Positions 1-7,736 of a stretch of DNA of 26,821 nt are shown in pieces; within the stretch, counting starts at the first letter, position 1; each line of letters starts with the position of its first letter. Made by a program: the position numbers and the translations under genes. Source of the DNA: CAYFUT01 sp964346395 (lineage in GTDB: Bacteria; Bacillota; Halanaerobiia; Halobacteroidales; Halobacteroidaceae); assembly GCA_964346395.1 (NCBI GenBank), contig CAYFUT010000036.1, positions 1 through 26,821 of the forward strand, written 5' to 3'. The notes below the pieces were generated by a model. The model saw only the letters and a list, made by a program, of their open reading frames with translations, was not told where the DNA came from and ran no database searches.

Positions 1-33
1 CAGAGCATTGGTGCTAACCTGTTCTTAGAAAGG

Positions 34-963
34 GTGATTGAAATTAATTTTACTACTATTTTTAATCAGACTCTAATTTTATTTTTATTATTAGTAACTG
101 GATTTATAATTAAAAGGTTAAAAATTGTTGATGAAAATTTGAATCAAAATTTGACTAATTTAATTATTTACGTTACGCTACCTGCCTTAGTTATTAATTC
201 TATGAACTATGAGTTCAGTCGAGAACGATTTGCTAATTTGATTAGTGTTCTGTGGATAACTTTGGCTGTTTTTGCTGGCATGATTGCCATTTCTTATCTG
301 GTAACTAGGTTATTATCTGTTGATCAGGCGCAGAAGGATGTCTATCAATTTATTTTAATTTTTGCTAACGTAGGGTTTATGGGTTATCCAGTTATTGATG
401 TTATTTATGGAGCCCAAGGCATTTTTCTGGCGGCAATTTATAATTTAGTATTTAATGTTTTTCTCTGGACTGTAGGCGTCTTGATTATCAGCCGCAGTCA
501 AGACGAGCAGGAAGGCTTTCAGTTAGACCATCTGTTAAATCCCGGGATATTTGCTGTGGGAGTGGGCTTTTTAATCTTTCTCTTTTCTCTACAGCTGCCA
601 GGGCCGCTTGTTTCTACGCTGGAGATGTTAGGAGAAACGACCACTCCGTTATCGATGATTGTAGTCGGTTCTATTTTGGCTCAGGTCACTCTCCGCGATA
701 TCTTTTCTAATTTCAAGCTTTGGTTGATTACTGCGGTTAGGCTGGTCGGTCTGCCTTTATTGACGCTAGTGGTTCTGCAGCCGTTGGGCTTAGATCAGCT
801 AATCCAGGGGGTAATTGTAGTTTTAACCGGTATGCCGGCGGCAGCTAATACAGCTATTTTTGCCCAGGAATTCGGCGGTGATGAAGCACTGGCCTCCGAA
901 GGGGTATTCTTGACTACACTGTTGGCGATGGTGACGATTCCGCTGCTGGTTTCGCTGTTGTAG
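34..963 (+). CDS. AEC-family (auxin efflux carrier type) membrane transporter
   Basis: The product is about 309 residues and almost entirely hydrophobic, with roughly ten membrane segments. The N-terminal helix followed by GFIIKR, the segment FANVGFMGYPVI near residues 110-121, and the C-terminal MPAAANTAIFAQEFGGDEALAS are typical of the AEC family, whose members carry organic anions such as malate or malonate. The substrate cannot be read from sequence. The start is uncertain. The GTG at 34 lies inside the only Shine-Dalgarno-like stretch (AAAGGGTGAT), and nine bases later there is an in-frame ATT at 43. This is the same geometry as the next gene, where the true ATG sits nine bases after a GTG inside the SD. 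The frame is also open to the left edge of the window. The next gene follows after a few bases, so the two are probably co-transcribed. Confidence 0.85.
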   Translation: MIEINFTTIFNQTLILFLLLVTGFIIKRLKIVDENLNQNLTNLIIYVTLPALVINSMNYEFSRERFANLISVLWITLAVFAGMIAISYLVTRLLSVDQAQKDVYQFILIFANVGFMGYPVIDVIYGAQGIFLAAIYNLVFNVFLWTVGVLIISRSQDEQEGFQLDHLLNPGIFAVGVGFLIFLFSLQLPGPLVSTLEMLGETTTPLSMIVVGSILAQVTLRDIFSNFKLWLITAVRLVGLPLLTLVVLQPLGLDQLIQGVIVVLTGMPAAANTAIFAQEFGGDEALASEGVFLTTLLAMVTIPLLVSLL

Positions 964-979
964 TTGGGAGGTGAAATCA

Positions 980-1825
980 ATGCTTTCAGAAAAGAAATTA
1001 GGTTACTTATTTATCATAGCTGCTATGTTGATTTGGGGCAGTATCGGTGTTATAGTAAAATTGATTCCGCATTCTTCCGAGCTAATTGTATTTTATCGAG
1101 TAGTTTTTGGGTTTGCTTTTTTATTGTTGTTTGTGAGCAGAAAAAAAGAGCCCTGGCAGGAGCTTAAGCAGGCTAACAGATGGATGTTGTTAGTGACAGG
1201 AATTACGTTAGTTTTAAATTGGATCTTCTTTTTCCGGGCTTTAAAGGCCACTACTGTTGCTAGTGCTACGATTAGCTATTATACTGCTCCTGTACTAGCG
1301 GCTCTGCTCTCCAGCTTGATTCTTAAGGAACAGCTGACGCGGCGGGGGATGGTAGCTTTGGCCCTTAGTTTTATAGGTATCGGAATCATGTTTTTTGATT
1401 TTCAGCGTCTGCTGCAGGCTAAATTAGCGGGAGTAGGCTGGGGGTTAGCAGCTGCTTTTTTTTATGCTCTGTTTATGGTTTCTAACAAATTAGTAACTAA
1501 TGTTAGAGCCCAGGTATTAACTTTAGTGCAGACGGGGATTTGTATTCTAGTGCTGCTTCCTGTTGTCGGGGGAACTTCGCTGCCAACTGGGAACTCTCTA
1601 ATTTTGCTGGCAGTATTGGGTATTGTACATACTGCTTTAGCTTTAGTGCTTTATATTAAAGGACTGCGGTTAAGTAAAGTCCAGGAAGTAGGAGTTTTAA
1701 GTTACCTTGATCCGGTAAGTGCTATTTTCTTCGCGCTGGTTTTTTTAGGAGAAGTACCGGCGTTAGGAACAGTTGTGGGCGGCAGCTTAGTTTTAACAGC
1801 TAGTTATTTGACAGTATCTAATTAG
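980..1825 (+). CDS. EamA/DMT-family transporter
   Basis: About 281 residues form ten hydrophobic helices in two repeated EamA halves. The first half starts GYLFIIAAMLIWGSIGVIVK and the second GVGWGLAAAFFYALFMVSNK, the usual tandem-repeat signature of drug/metabolite transporters. The start was set at the ATG at 980 because GGGAGGTGA at 966-974 is the ribosome site; an in-frame GTG at 971 is part of that site. It lies 16 bases after the AEC carrier gene and 12 bases before the MFS gene, so the three carriers look like one operon. The family exports or imports small metabolites. Nothing in the sequence fixes the substrate, and any link to sulfonates rests only on position. Confidence 0.88.
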   Translation: MLSEKKLGYLFIIAAMLIWGSIGVIVKLIPHSSELIVFYRVVFGFAFLLLFVSRKKEPWQELKQANRWMLLVTGITLVLNWIFFFRALKATTVASATISYYTAPVLAALLSSLILKEQLTRRGMVALALSFIGIGIMFFDFQRLLQAKLAGVGWGLAAAFFYALFMVSNKLVTNVRAQVLTLVQTGICILVLLPVVGGTSLPTGNSLILLAVLGIVHTALALVLYIKGLRLSKVQEVGVLSYLDPVSAIFFALVFLGEVPALGTVVGGSLVLTASYLTVSN

Positions 1826-1837
1826 AGGAGGGGAACA

Positions 1838-3019
1838 ATGAATCAACAATTGAACCGCAAGTTATTAGTGATTACCGCTTTCAGTACTATGATTTTATTT
1901 GGATTAGTGCTTAACTTAAGGGGGCCAGTCAATCCGGTTATTAAGGCAGAATATAATTTAAACCACTCTCAGTTGGCTTTACTGATGGTGTTCTTTTCGC
2001 TAGGGAGTAGTTTAGCTAGTTTTTCCAGCGGTTTTCTCAGTGAATTATTTAGCTTAAAGAAGGTAATGTGGGCGGGATTGGCCCTCGGCAGTTTAGGAAT
2101 TATTGGGATTAACCTAATCGGCAATTATTATCTGCTGTGGATGGGGATGTTTTTGATTGGAGGCGGCTTTGGGGTTTTAAATTTATCTGGTAATTCTCTT
2201 GCTTCCCGGATCTTTACCGAAAATAAAGGGCAGATGATGAATCTGTTCCACGTTTTTTTTGGTATTGGCGGCTTAGTGGCTTCTCAGTATGCTAAACTAG
2301 TATTTGAGGCTGGTTTCAGTTGGGAGCGGACTTATTTATTTACGATAGTTTTGGTGGTGCTGCTTGTTCTCTTCAGTTTATTAAGTAAATTTCCGCCGGG
2401 GGAAGTAGAAGCCGGGGGAGAAAAAGTCAGTCCGCAGACTCTTTTGCAGCGGCCTAAGGTGCGTTTATTCGTTGTTATGTTCTTCTGCCATGTAGGAGCA
2501 GAAGTGGGGATGGGTACCTGGTTAGGAGTTTATCTGGATGAAGTGCAGAGCCGAACTACCGAGGAAATAAGTTTTTACTTGTTTTGGTTCTTTGCTTTCT
2601 TTTCCATCGGGCGGTTTTTAGCGAGCTGGATAGTGGAAAAGGTAGGTTATTTGCGGTTAGTGCTAATTACTTCTAGCTGTTCGCTGACAGCTATTTTAGC
2701 TGGGTTAGTTGGCCCGTATCCGTTTGCCTTTGCTTTTTCTCTTACTGGGTTATTTATTTCTATCAACTTTCCTACCATGCAGGCAGCGATGTTTGAAATC
2801 TTTGATCAGAATATTTCGGCTATCATTGGTTCTACCTTAATGGCGGGCGGATTGGGAAATATAGTGTTTGGTAATTGGCTAGCGGGAGTAGTTAATGACT
2901 GGCTGGGTATTCACCTAGGTTTTAGTATTTTTATCATTTATCTACTAATTTTAATGGGTACTACCCTGTACTTGAAAAACAATTATCTAGAGCGGGAAGT
3001 AGTGTTGGGAACCGATTAG
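1838..3019 (+). CDS. Major facilitator superfamily transporter
   Basis: This 393-residue protein has about twelve hydrophobic helices. GFLSELFSLKKVMWAG near residues 62-77 is a variant of the MFS loop 2-3 motif, and the first half continues with GMFLIGGGFGVLNLSGNSLAS. The N-terminal half, with NLRGPVNPVIKAEYNL and FHVFFGIGG, recalls sugar or organic-acid MFS carriers of the fucose-permease type, but the assignment is only at superfamily level. A good ribosome site (GAGGAGGGG) precedes the ATG. The gene ends 18 bases from the stop codon of the convergent LacI gene, and I see no clear U-tract terminator between them. Confidence 0.88.
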   Translation: MNQQLNRKLLVITAFSTMILFGLVLNLRGPVNPVIKAEYNLNHSQLALLMVFFSLGSSLASFSSGFLSELFSLKKVMWAGLALGSLGIIGINLIGNYYLLWMGMFLIGGGFGVLNLSGNSLASRIFTENKGQMMNLFHVFFGIGGLVASQYAKLVFEAGFSWERTYLFTIVLVVLLVLFSLLSKFPPGEVEAGGEKVSPQTLLQRPKVRLFVVMFFCHVGAEVGMGTWLGVYLDEVQSRTTEEISFYLFWFFAFFSIGRFLASWIVEKVGYLRLVLITSSCSLTAILAGLVGPYPFAFAFSLTGLFISINFPTMQAAMFEIFDQNISAIIGSTLMAGGLGNIVFGNWLAGVVNDWLGIHLGFSIFIIYLLILMGTTLYLKNNYLEREVVLGTD

Positions 3020-3037
3020 AATTAATAGATTTTGGTT

Positions 3038-4015
3038 TTATTTTCGGGCTACACTTTCTCGGGGGAGGATACTAGGTTTGAGCTTGATGTGTGAAAGAAT
3101 GTCTTCCCCATTGATGATTTCTATTAAGGTAGAAATAGATTTTTCAGCTAGCTTTTGCACCGGCTGTTCAATAGTAGTCAGCGCTGGAGAAGAATAATTA
3201 CCCATGGTAATGCCATCGTAACCAATTACTGATATCTGTTCTGGAACTTCAATATTTTTTTCGTACAGTAGGTTTAAAGCCCCAAAAGACATAATATCAG
3301 ATGGAAAGAAGACAGCTTCTATATCGTAATCTAATAGTTGTTTCATCAACTCATAGCCGGAGGTAAAGCTGGTATCTTCTGCCGGCATTTTGAGGGGATT
3401 GATATTATTTTTTTCTAGTCCCTTGACAAAACCACTAACTCGATCCAGATAAACATTGGGGGTTTCCAGGTGAGCGTAAGCAATTTGTTGATGGTTATTA
3501 CTTACTAAAAACTCGGCTGCTGTTAATCCGCCCGAAAAGTTATCTATTTCCACTGTAGTTACATTTTCTTCGTTACGTTCTAGAATAACTGCTGGGAATT
3601 CAGTTTTGCTTATTTTACTAACTAGCGGTTTTTCGATATGGGTACTGCCGCCGATAATAATGCCATCTACTTTATTTTGCTTAATCAAATTGGTGTAGCC
3701 CTGTTCGATATCTTCAGTGGTACTTCCTTTATAAATGATTGTATCGTAGTCGTTAGTGCGGGCTTGATTAGCAATTGCCTCGGTCATTTCTGAAAAGATA
3801 GGATTTTTAATGTTAGGAATGATGAAGGCAATAGTGTTAGTTTCTTTTTTTCGCAATTGGCGGGCTGAGTGTAGAGGAGAATAGTCTAATTCTTCGATAG
3901 CTTTCAAGACTGCTTTCTGTTTCTCTTTGGAAACTTTTGTTTTATTATTGAGGATATTAGAAACAGTGCCGACAGAAACTTCTGCTAATTCTGCTACGTC
4001 TTTGATGGTAGCCAT
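3038..4015 (-). CDS. LacI-family transcriptional regulator, likely repressor of the sulfo-sugar operons
   Basis: The 325-residue protein starts with the LacI helix-turn-helix (MATIKDVAELAEVSVGTVSN, residues 1-20), then NILNNKTKVS and the hinge. The periplasmic-binding-protein-like effector domain starts near residue 62 (NTIAFIIPNIKNPIF) and runs to the end; VIGYDGITMGNYSSPALTTIEQP is the usual C-terminal signature. It is divergent from the sugar ABC/isomerase/kinase/aldolase operon across a 559-bp interval, the usual arrangement for a local sugar repressor. A ribosome site GGAGGG lies just upstream of the ATG, and a minus-strand promoter with 17-bp spacing is visible at 4088-4116. Five LacI-type palindromes in the window are its probable targets. 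The effector is unknown; SQ, sulfofructose or a phosphorylated intermediate would be reasonable. Confidence 0.93.
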   Translation of the reverse strand: MATIKDVAELAEVSVGTVSNILNNKTKVSKEKQKAVLKAIEELDYSPLHSARQLRKKETNTIAFIIPNIKNPIFSEMTEAIANQARTNDYDTIIYKGSTTEDIEQGYTNLIKQNKVDGIIIGGSTHIEKPLVSKISKTEFPAVILERNEENVTTVEIDNFSGGLTAAEFLVSNNHQQIAYAHLETPNVYLDRVSGFVKGLEKNNINPLKMPAEDTSFTSGYELMKQLLDYDIEAVFFPSDIMSFGALNLLYEKNIEVPEQISVIGYDGITMGNYSSPALTTIEQPVQKLAEKSISTLIEIINGEDILSHIKLKPSILPRESVARK

Positions 4016-4066
4016 ATTTCGATGTCCCTCCTAATAAAATTTTATTTAGTTAAAAAAATAATTTTC

Positions 4067-4095
4067 TTGACATTTCCACTAACAGATATTATAAT
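4067..4095 (+). promoter_or_regulatory. Consensus sigma-A promoter facing the sugar operon
   Basis: TTGACA at 4067-4072 and TATAAT at 4090-4095 with a 17-bp spacer form a perfect consensus. Transcription would begin near 4102, giving a leader of about 470 bases before the binding-protein gene and running through both LacI-type operators. A second candidate, the extended -10 TGGTATAAT at 4136-4144, would start just upstream of the first operator. Confidence 0.6.
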
Positions 4096-4116
4096 ATACT
4101 TGAATAAGAAATACAA
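4088..4116 (-). promoter_or_regulatory. Candidate sigma-A promoter of the LacI gene
   Basis: On the minus strand TTGTAT (complement of 4111-4116) and TATAAT (complement of 4088-4093) are separated by 17 bp. The site overlaps, back to back, a plus-strand promoter at 4067-4095, so the two directions probably compete for polymerase. Confidence 0.5.
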
Positions 4117-4162
4117 GTTTATTTAAGATAAGAATTGGTATAATTTATTTTTTAGATAATTG

Positions 4163-4178
4163 TTTGAAACCTTTCAAA
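4163..4178. promoter_or_regulatory. LacI-type operator O1
   Basis: TTTGAAACCTTTCAAA is a perfect inverted repeat with 7-bp arms around a central CC. It belongs to the same family as the sites at 4318, 11148, 16958 and 17131. It lies just downstream of the extended -10 at 4136-4144, where a bound repressor would block initiation or elongation. Confidence 0.7.
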
Positions 4179-4263
4179 ATGTTTATAGCTAGTGGTTAAC
4201 TAGCTTCTGAAAGTAATAATTAGTCTGTAATTGCCTCCAACAATTCATATATAATAAGATGAT

Positions 4264-4302
4264 TAGCCCACAAGACTTAAAAGTTTAATCTGCTGTGGGT
4301 TA
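4264..4302 (+). other. Leader hairpin between the two operators
   Basis: TAGCCCACA (4264-4272) pairs with TGTGGGTTA (4294-4302) over 9 bp including one G-U. The loop is 21 nt and contains a small ACTT/AAGT stem. No U-tract follows directly; a T-run appears 12 bases later. It may be a weak attenuator in the long leader RNA, or have no function. Confidence 0.35.
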
Positions 4303-4317
4303 ATTATCTTACCTTTT

Positions 4318-4331
4318 TTGAATCCTTTCAA
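4318..4331. promoter_or_regulatory. LacI-type operator O2
   Basis: TTGAATCCTTTCAA is the exact reverse complement of the site at 17131-17144 upstream of suyA and shares the TTGAA/TTCAA arms of O1. Its centre is 154 bp from that of O1, a distance that would allow looping by a tetrameric LacI protein. Confidence 0.68.
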
Positions 4332-4405
4332 CAAAAACTACTGCAACTTTATTTGTAATATTTTTAAAATGGTTATAATTAAATAATATAAATAATATAA
4401 TAATG

Positions 4406-4478
4406 CTTATAATTAAAATAACTGGTTAATTTTAATTATAATTGCAACTTACTAAATTACATCTTATAATTAAAATAA
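4406..4478. repeat. AT-rich repeat cluster upstream of the sugar operon
   Basis: CTTATAATTAAAATAA occurs at 4406-4421 and again at 4463-4478. Between them, 4429-4441 is an exact inverted copy of the 13-base core. The first and inverted copies (4407-4441) could form a 13-bp A/T hairpin. The second direct copy contains the -10 of the candidate promoter at 4442-4470, so the cluster may act as an UP-like or protein-binding element. Confidence 0.5.
4442..4470 (+). promoter_or_regulatory. Candidate proximal promoter of the sugar operon
   Basis: TTGCAA (4442-4447) and TATAAT (4465-4470) are 17 bp apart. Transcription would start near 4477, about 100 bases before the binding-protein gene and downstream of both operators. 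If this is the main promoter, repression would have to work by looping or by other means. Confidence 0.45.
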
Positions 4479-4574
4479 GAAATAAGCTGACGGCTAGGGG
4501 GGATATTCACCAATCTAATTTGGGGAGACAGAGATTAGTTATTTTGTTTAACTTACTATACAAGGGGGGATTAA

Positions 4575-5951
4575 ATGTTTTTTAACAAAAAAATCGCTTT
4601 AGCTTTAGTAATGGTGTTATGTCTTGGTACCGCGTTGGTAGCCGTCAATTCTTCAGCTGATGCTTTCTGGATCTTTGGTGACGATGAGGAAGAGGAAACA
4701 CAAAAAGAAGGGGCAAAGCCTTATAGTGGAACTAAGATTCGGGTTTTAGTCTGGAGAGATGCCCATACTAAAGCAGTAAAAGAAAAAGTTAGTGAATTTG
4801 AAAAGCAGACGGGAATGGAAGTTGTGGTTGATGATTTACCTACTCAATCACTAACTGAAAAAATGGCTATGAATCTTACTTCTAAAACTGGGAAGTATGA
4901 TTTAGTAGCAGTTGATGAACCTTACGTACCTAAGTTTGCTTCTTACTTCAGTAATTACAGTCAATGGCCGGAACCGCAGGTGATTGATAACAAAGTAGAT
5001 TTAGATGTTATTCCGCAGGGTGCTGTGAATGCAGGAGCTTGGCAGAATGATATAAAAGGTCTGCCGATTAATGCTAATGCTTATATGTTTACTTATCGGA
5101 AAGATGTACTTAATGATTCTCAAAACCAACAGAAATTTGAAGAAGAATACGGTTATGAGTTAGGTAGACCAGAGACATTAGAAGAACTATATGAAATCGG
5201 TAAGTTTTTACATGATGAAGACAAGCCTTTTTACGGCTACGCGCCCTTTACTGTTAAATCAGAGGGAGCAACTATTGAGTTTATGTGGCTATTGCGAAGT
5301 TTTGGAACTAAAATCTTGAATCAAGATTTAGAGGTAGTACTTGACGTAGATAAGGCAGTAGAAGCTCTTGAATACTATGATAAACTGCTGGACATCAGTC
5401 CGCCGTCTAAGTTAAGCATGGGTCATCCGGAAACAATTCAGAATATGGAGAGCGGACAGTTATTTGCTACTTTACAGTGGCCGGCAATTATTGCAGGACA
5501 CGAAGACCCAGAAAACTCTAAAGCAGCTGGCAAGTTAGATTATGGAGCTAGTCCGGCTGGACCAGGCGGCTCAGTATCAATCACTGGTGTCTGGACATTA
5601 TGTATGCCGAAGACAAGCAATAATAAGCAGGCAGCAGCTGAGTTTGCTTATTGGTGGGGTAGTAAAGAATCAGGAAAAGAACTGGTTGAAGCAGGTATGA
5701 GTCCGATGCGAAAAGATCTGTTAACAGATCCTAAGCTGCAAGAGAAGTATCCTTGGTATGAGGGAGTATTAACTGCTCTCAGTGAAGGTGAAGCAGCTCA
5801 CCGACCACGTTTCCCTCAGTATCCAAAGGTATCTGATGAAATTAGTACTCATTTCTCCAAGGCAATTAGCGGTGACTTATCCAATAGAGAAGCTATGCAG
5901 CAAATGAAAGCAAATATTCAAGAAATTGTTGAGGAGTATAAGAGTGAATAA
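4575..5951 (+). CDS. Extracellular sugar-binding protein of an ABC importer (family 1, MalE/SmoF-like)
   Basis: The 458-residue protein begins with a basic N-terminus and hydrophobic core and a probable signal peptidase I site after SSADA (residue 30). No lipobox cysteine follows, so the protein is probably free in a periplasm. A very acidic linker (GDDEEEE) follows, then a family-1 solute-binding domain (COG1653-like) with IRVLVWRDAH near residue 54, KYDLVAVDEPYVPKF in the first lobe, and TGVWTLCMPKTSNNKQAAAEFAYWW in the second. It is the first gene of the operon and its stop overlaps the first permease gene. The likely ligand is SQ or a sulfoquinovoside such as sulfoquinovosyl glycerol, inferred from the downstream enzymes. 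The ribosome site AAGGGGGG is 5-6 bases before the ATG. Confidence 0.88.
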   Translation: MFFNKKIALALVMVLCLGTALVAVNSSADAFWIFGDDEEEETQKEGAKPYSGTKIRVLVWRDAHTKAVKEKVSEFEKQTGMEVVVDDLPTQSLTEKMAMNLTSKTGKYDLVAVDEPYVPKFASYFSNYSQWPEPQVIDNKVDLDVIPQGAVNAGAWQNDIKGLPINANAYMFTYRKDVLNDSQNQQKFEEEYGYELGRPETLEELYEIGKFLHDEDKPFYGYAPFTVKSEGATIEFMWLLRSFGTKILNQDLEVVLDVDKAVEALEYYDKLLDISPPSKLSMGHPETIQNMESGQLFATLQWPAIIAGHEDPENSKAAGKLDYGASPAGPGGSVSITGVWTLCMPKTSNNKQAAAEFAYWWGSKESGKELVEAGMSPMRKDLLTDPKLQEKYPWYEGVLTALSEGEAAHRPRFPQYPKVSDEISTHFSKAISGDLSNREAMQQMKANIQEIVEEYKSE

Positions 5952-6858
5952 GTCCAATAATAAAACTGAAGGAGCTTCCCATAAAGGGAAGCTCCTTCGG
6001 TTAAAAGAAAAGCTGACACCGTATGGTTTTCTAGGTCCCGCTTTATTAGTCCTTGGAGGGGTACTAATTTTTCCGCTTATCTATTCACTATTTCTTTCTT
6101 TTCACCAATGGAATATGAGTACTGGAGCCAGTCCGGAATTTGTCTTTTTAGATAATTTTATTAAGTTATTCAAGAACGAACCATTCTGGAATTCAGTTAA
6201 GCTGCAGTTGATTTTTGTAGGCGTTAGTGTTACTTTTGAGCTGATAATTGGTTTGGGAGTTGCTTTATTATTAGATAAAAACTTTTTTGCTGATGATATA
6301 GTTAGGGCTTTATTATTGTTACCAGTTTTTATACTTCCAGTTGTGTCCGGATTAACTTTCCGGTTCATGTATAATCCGCAGTACGGAGCAATTAATTGGT
6401 TTATTAAGCTGTTAGGTTTTAGTCCGGTGCCGTTTTTAAGTAAGCCAAATTTATCCTTTTTAGCAATTATCATTCAGGATATCTGGCGGATGTGGCCGTT
6501 TATGTTTATGATTTTGTATGCTAGTGTTAGTTCGCTGCCGAAAGCACCTTATGAAGCAGCCAAAATTGAAGGTGCTAACCGCTGGCAAATATTCACCCAT
6601 GTAACTTTACCGCTGTTGAAGCCTTCGATTGTAATAGCTGTAATTTTACGAGTCATTAATGCTTTGAAGGCCTTCTCCGAAATCTATGTGATGACCAACG
6701 GCGGACCAGGTAATGCTACTTCTATTATGTCGATCTTTATTTACAAGAATGCCTTTAGTTTTTACGATATGGGTTATTCAGCTGCCGCTTCTTATGTACT
6801 AGTAGCAATAGCGTTAGTGTTCTCTATTTACCTAGTCAAAAGACAGTTTGAATTTTAA
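5944..6858 (+). CDS. ABC sugar importer permease, MalF-like
   Basis: The product has about 304 residues and six membrane helices. The cytoplasmic EAA loop reads EAAKIEGANRWQIFTHVTLP near residues 205-224, the contact site for the ATPase. The GTG at 5944 was chosen because GAGGAG at 5931-5936 sits seven bases upstream. The gene thus overlaps the end of the binding-protein gene by eight bases. An unusually strong 13-bp hairpin covers codons 9-19. Together with the next gene it forms the membrane part of a sugar importer. No ATP-binding subunit for this transporter is present in the window. Confidence 0.9.
   Translation: MNKSNNKTEGASHKGKLLRLKEKLTPYGFLGPALLVLGGVLIFPLIYSLFLSFHQWNMSTGASPEFVFLDNFIKLFKNEPFWNSVKLQLIFVGVSVTFELIIGLGVALLLDKNFFADDIVRALLLLPVFILPVVSGLTFRFMYNPQYGAINWFIKLLGFSPVPFLSKPNLSFLAIIIQDIWRMWPFMFMILYASVSSLPKAPYEAAKIEGANRWQIFTHVTLPLLKPSIVIAVILRVINALKAFSEIYVMTNGGPGNATSIMSIFIYKNAFSFYDMGYSAAASYVLVAIALVFSIYLVKRQFEF
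5968..5998 (+). other. Perfect 13-bp hairpin at the binding protein/permease junction
   Basis: GAAGGAGCTTCCC (5968-5980) and GGGAAGCTCCTTC (5986-5998) are perfect inverted repeats around a 5-base loop (ATAAA). The hairpin begins 16 bases after the binding-protein stop and lies inside the start of the permease gene. No U-tract follows. Such structures commonly protect the upstream mRNA from 3' exonucleases or lower downstream translation. Confidence 0.75.
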
Positions 6859-6879
6859 TTTGCTGGAGGTGAAAGTAAA

Positions 6880-7719
6880 GTGCTAAATAAAAATGTAAGT
6901 GAGTGGGCAACTGGGAAAAAAACTTTATTTTATCTAGTTGTATTGATTTTACTGGTCGTAGAGTTATTTCCCATTTTTTTAGTTTTTTCAACCAGCTTCA
7001 AGCCGAAGGATGCGGTGTTTGATGCTAATCCGTTTTCTAGCTTTGAACTAACTTTAAAAAATTATAAACGAGTTTTATTTGAACGAGATTTTCTCAACAA
7101 CATAAAGAACAGTGTAATAATTGCGGTGGTGACTACAATAATTTCCGTCAGTTTTGGGGCGATGGCTTCCTATGGTTTGGCCAGGTTTACCTTTAAAGGG
7201 GATGAACAAATCGGATTAAGTATTCTGGCTAGCCGGATGATTCCGCCGATTACTTTATCTGTTCCGCTCTTTGTTTTGATGCGGAAGGTTAGGTTATTAG
7301 ATACTCATTTTGTGTTGATTTTGGCACATATAAGTTTTATTTTGCCGTATATAATCTGGATGACTCTGCCGTTTTTCCAGGGGATTCCAAAAGCTTATGA
7401 AGAAGCAGCTTTGATAGACGGCTGTTCGCGATTTGGATCGTTTATTAGAATCTTTATTCCGCTGGTAGCACCGGGCTTAGTAGTAGCTTCTATATTTAGT
7501 TTCGTGTATTCCTGGAATGATTTCTTATATGCTCTGGTGTTAGCAGGTTCTGAAGTAAAAACGGTGCCGATTGCAGTTAGTGGATTCATAGGTCAGTTTG
7601 GCCCGCAGTGGGGCGCTATGACAGCAGCTGGTACTTTAGCTCTAATTCCTATTTTTATCTTTGCGTTAGCGCTGCAGAAATATATTATTTCTGGACTTTC
7701 TGTGGGTGGAATTGATTAA
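6880..7719 (+). CDS. ABC sugar importer permease, MalG-like
   Basis: The protein has 279 residues with six predicted helices. The EAA loop near residues 174-198 reads EEAALIDGCSRFGSFIRIFIP, followed by helices containing FSFVYSWNDFLYALVLAG, a classical MalG-type signature. The GTG at 6880 is preceded at good distance by GGAGGT (6865-6870). It is 21 bases downstream of the MalF-like gene and 17 bases upstream of the isomerase gene in one operon. The ATPase must be supplied from elsewhere, as with the shared MsmK-type ATPases of many Firmicutes. Confidence 0.9.
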   Translation: MLNKNVSEWATGKKTLFYLVVLILLVVELFPIFLVFSTSFKPKDAVFDANPFSSFELTLKNYKRVLFERDFLNNIKNSVIIAVVTTIISVSFGAMASYGLARFTFKGDEQIGLSILASRMIPPITLSVPLFVLMRKVRLLDTHFVLILAHISFILPYIIWMTLPFFQGIPKAYEEAALIDGCSRFGSFIRIFIPLVAPGLVVASIFSFVYSWNDFLYALVLAGSEVKTVPIAVSGFIGQFGPQWGAMTAAGTLALIPIFIFALALQKYIISGLSVGGID

Positions 7720-7736
7720 ATTAAAGGAGGGAAATC

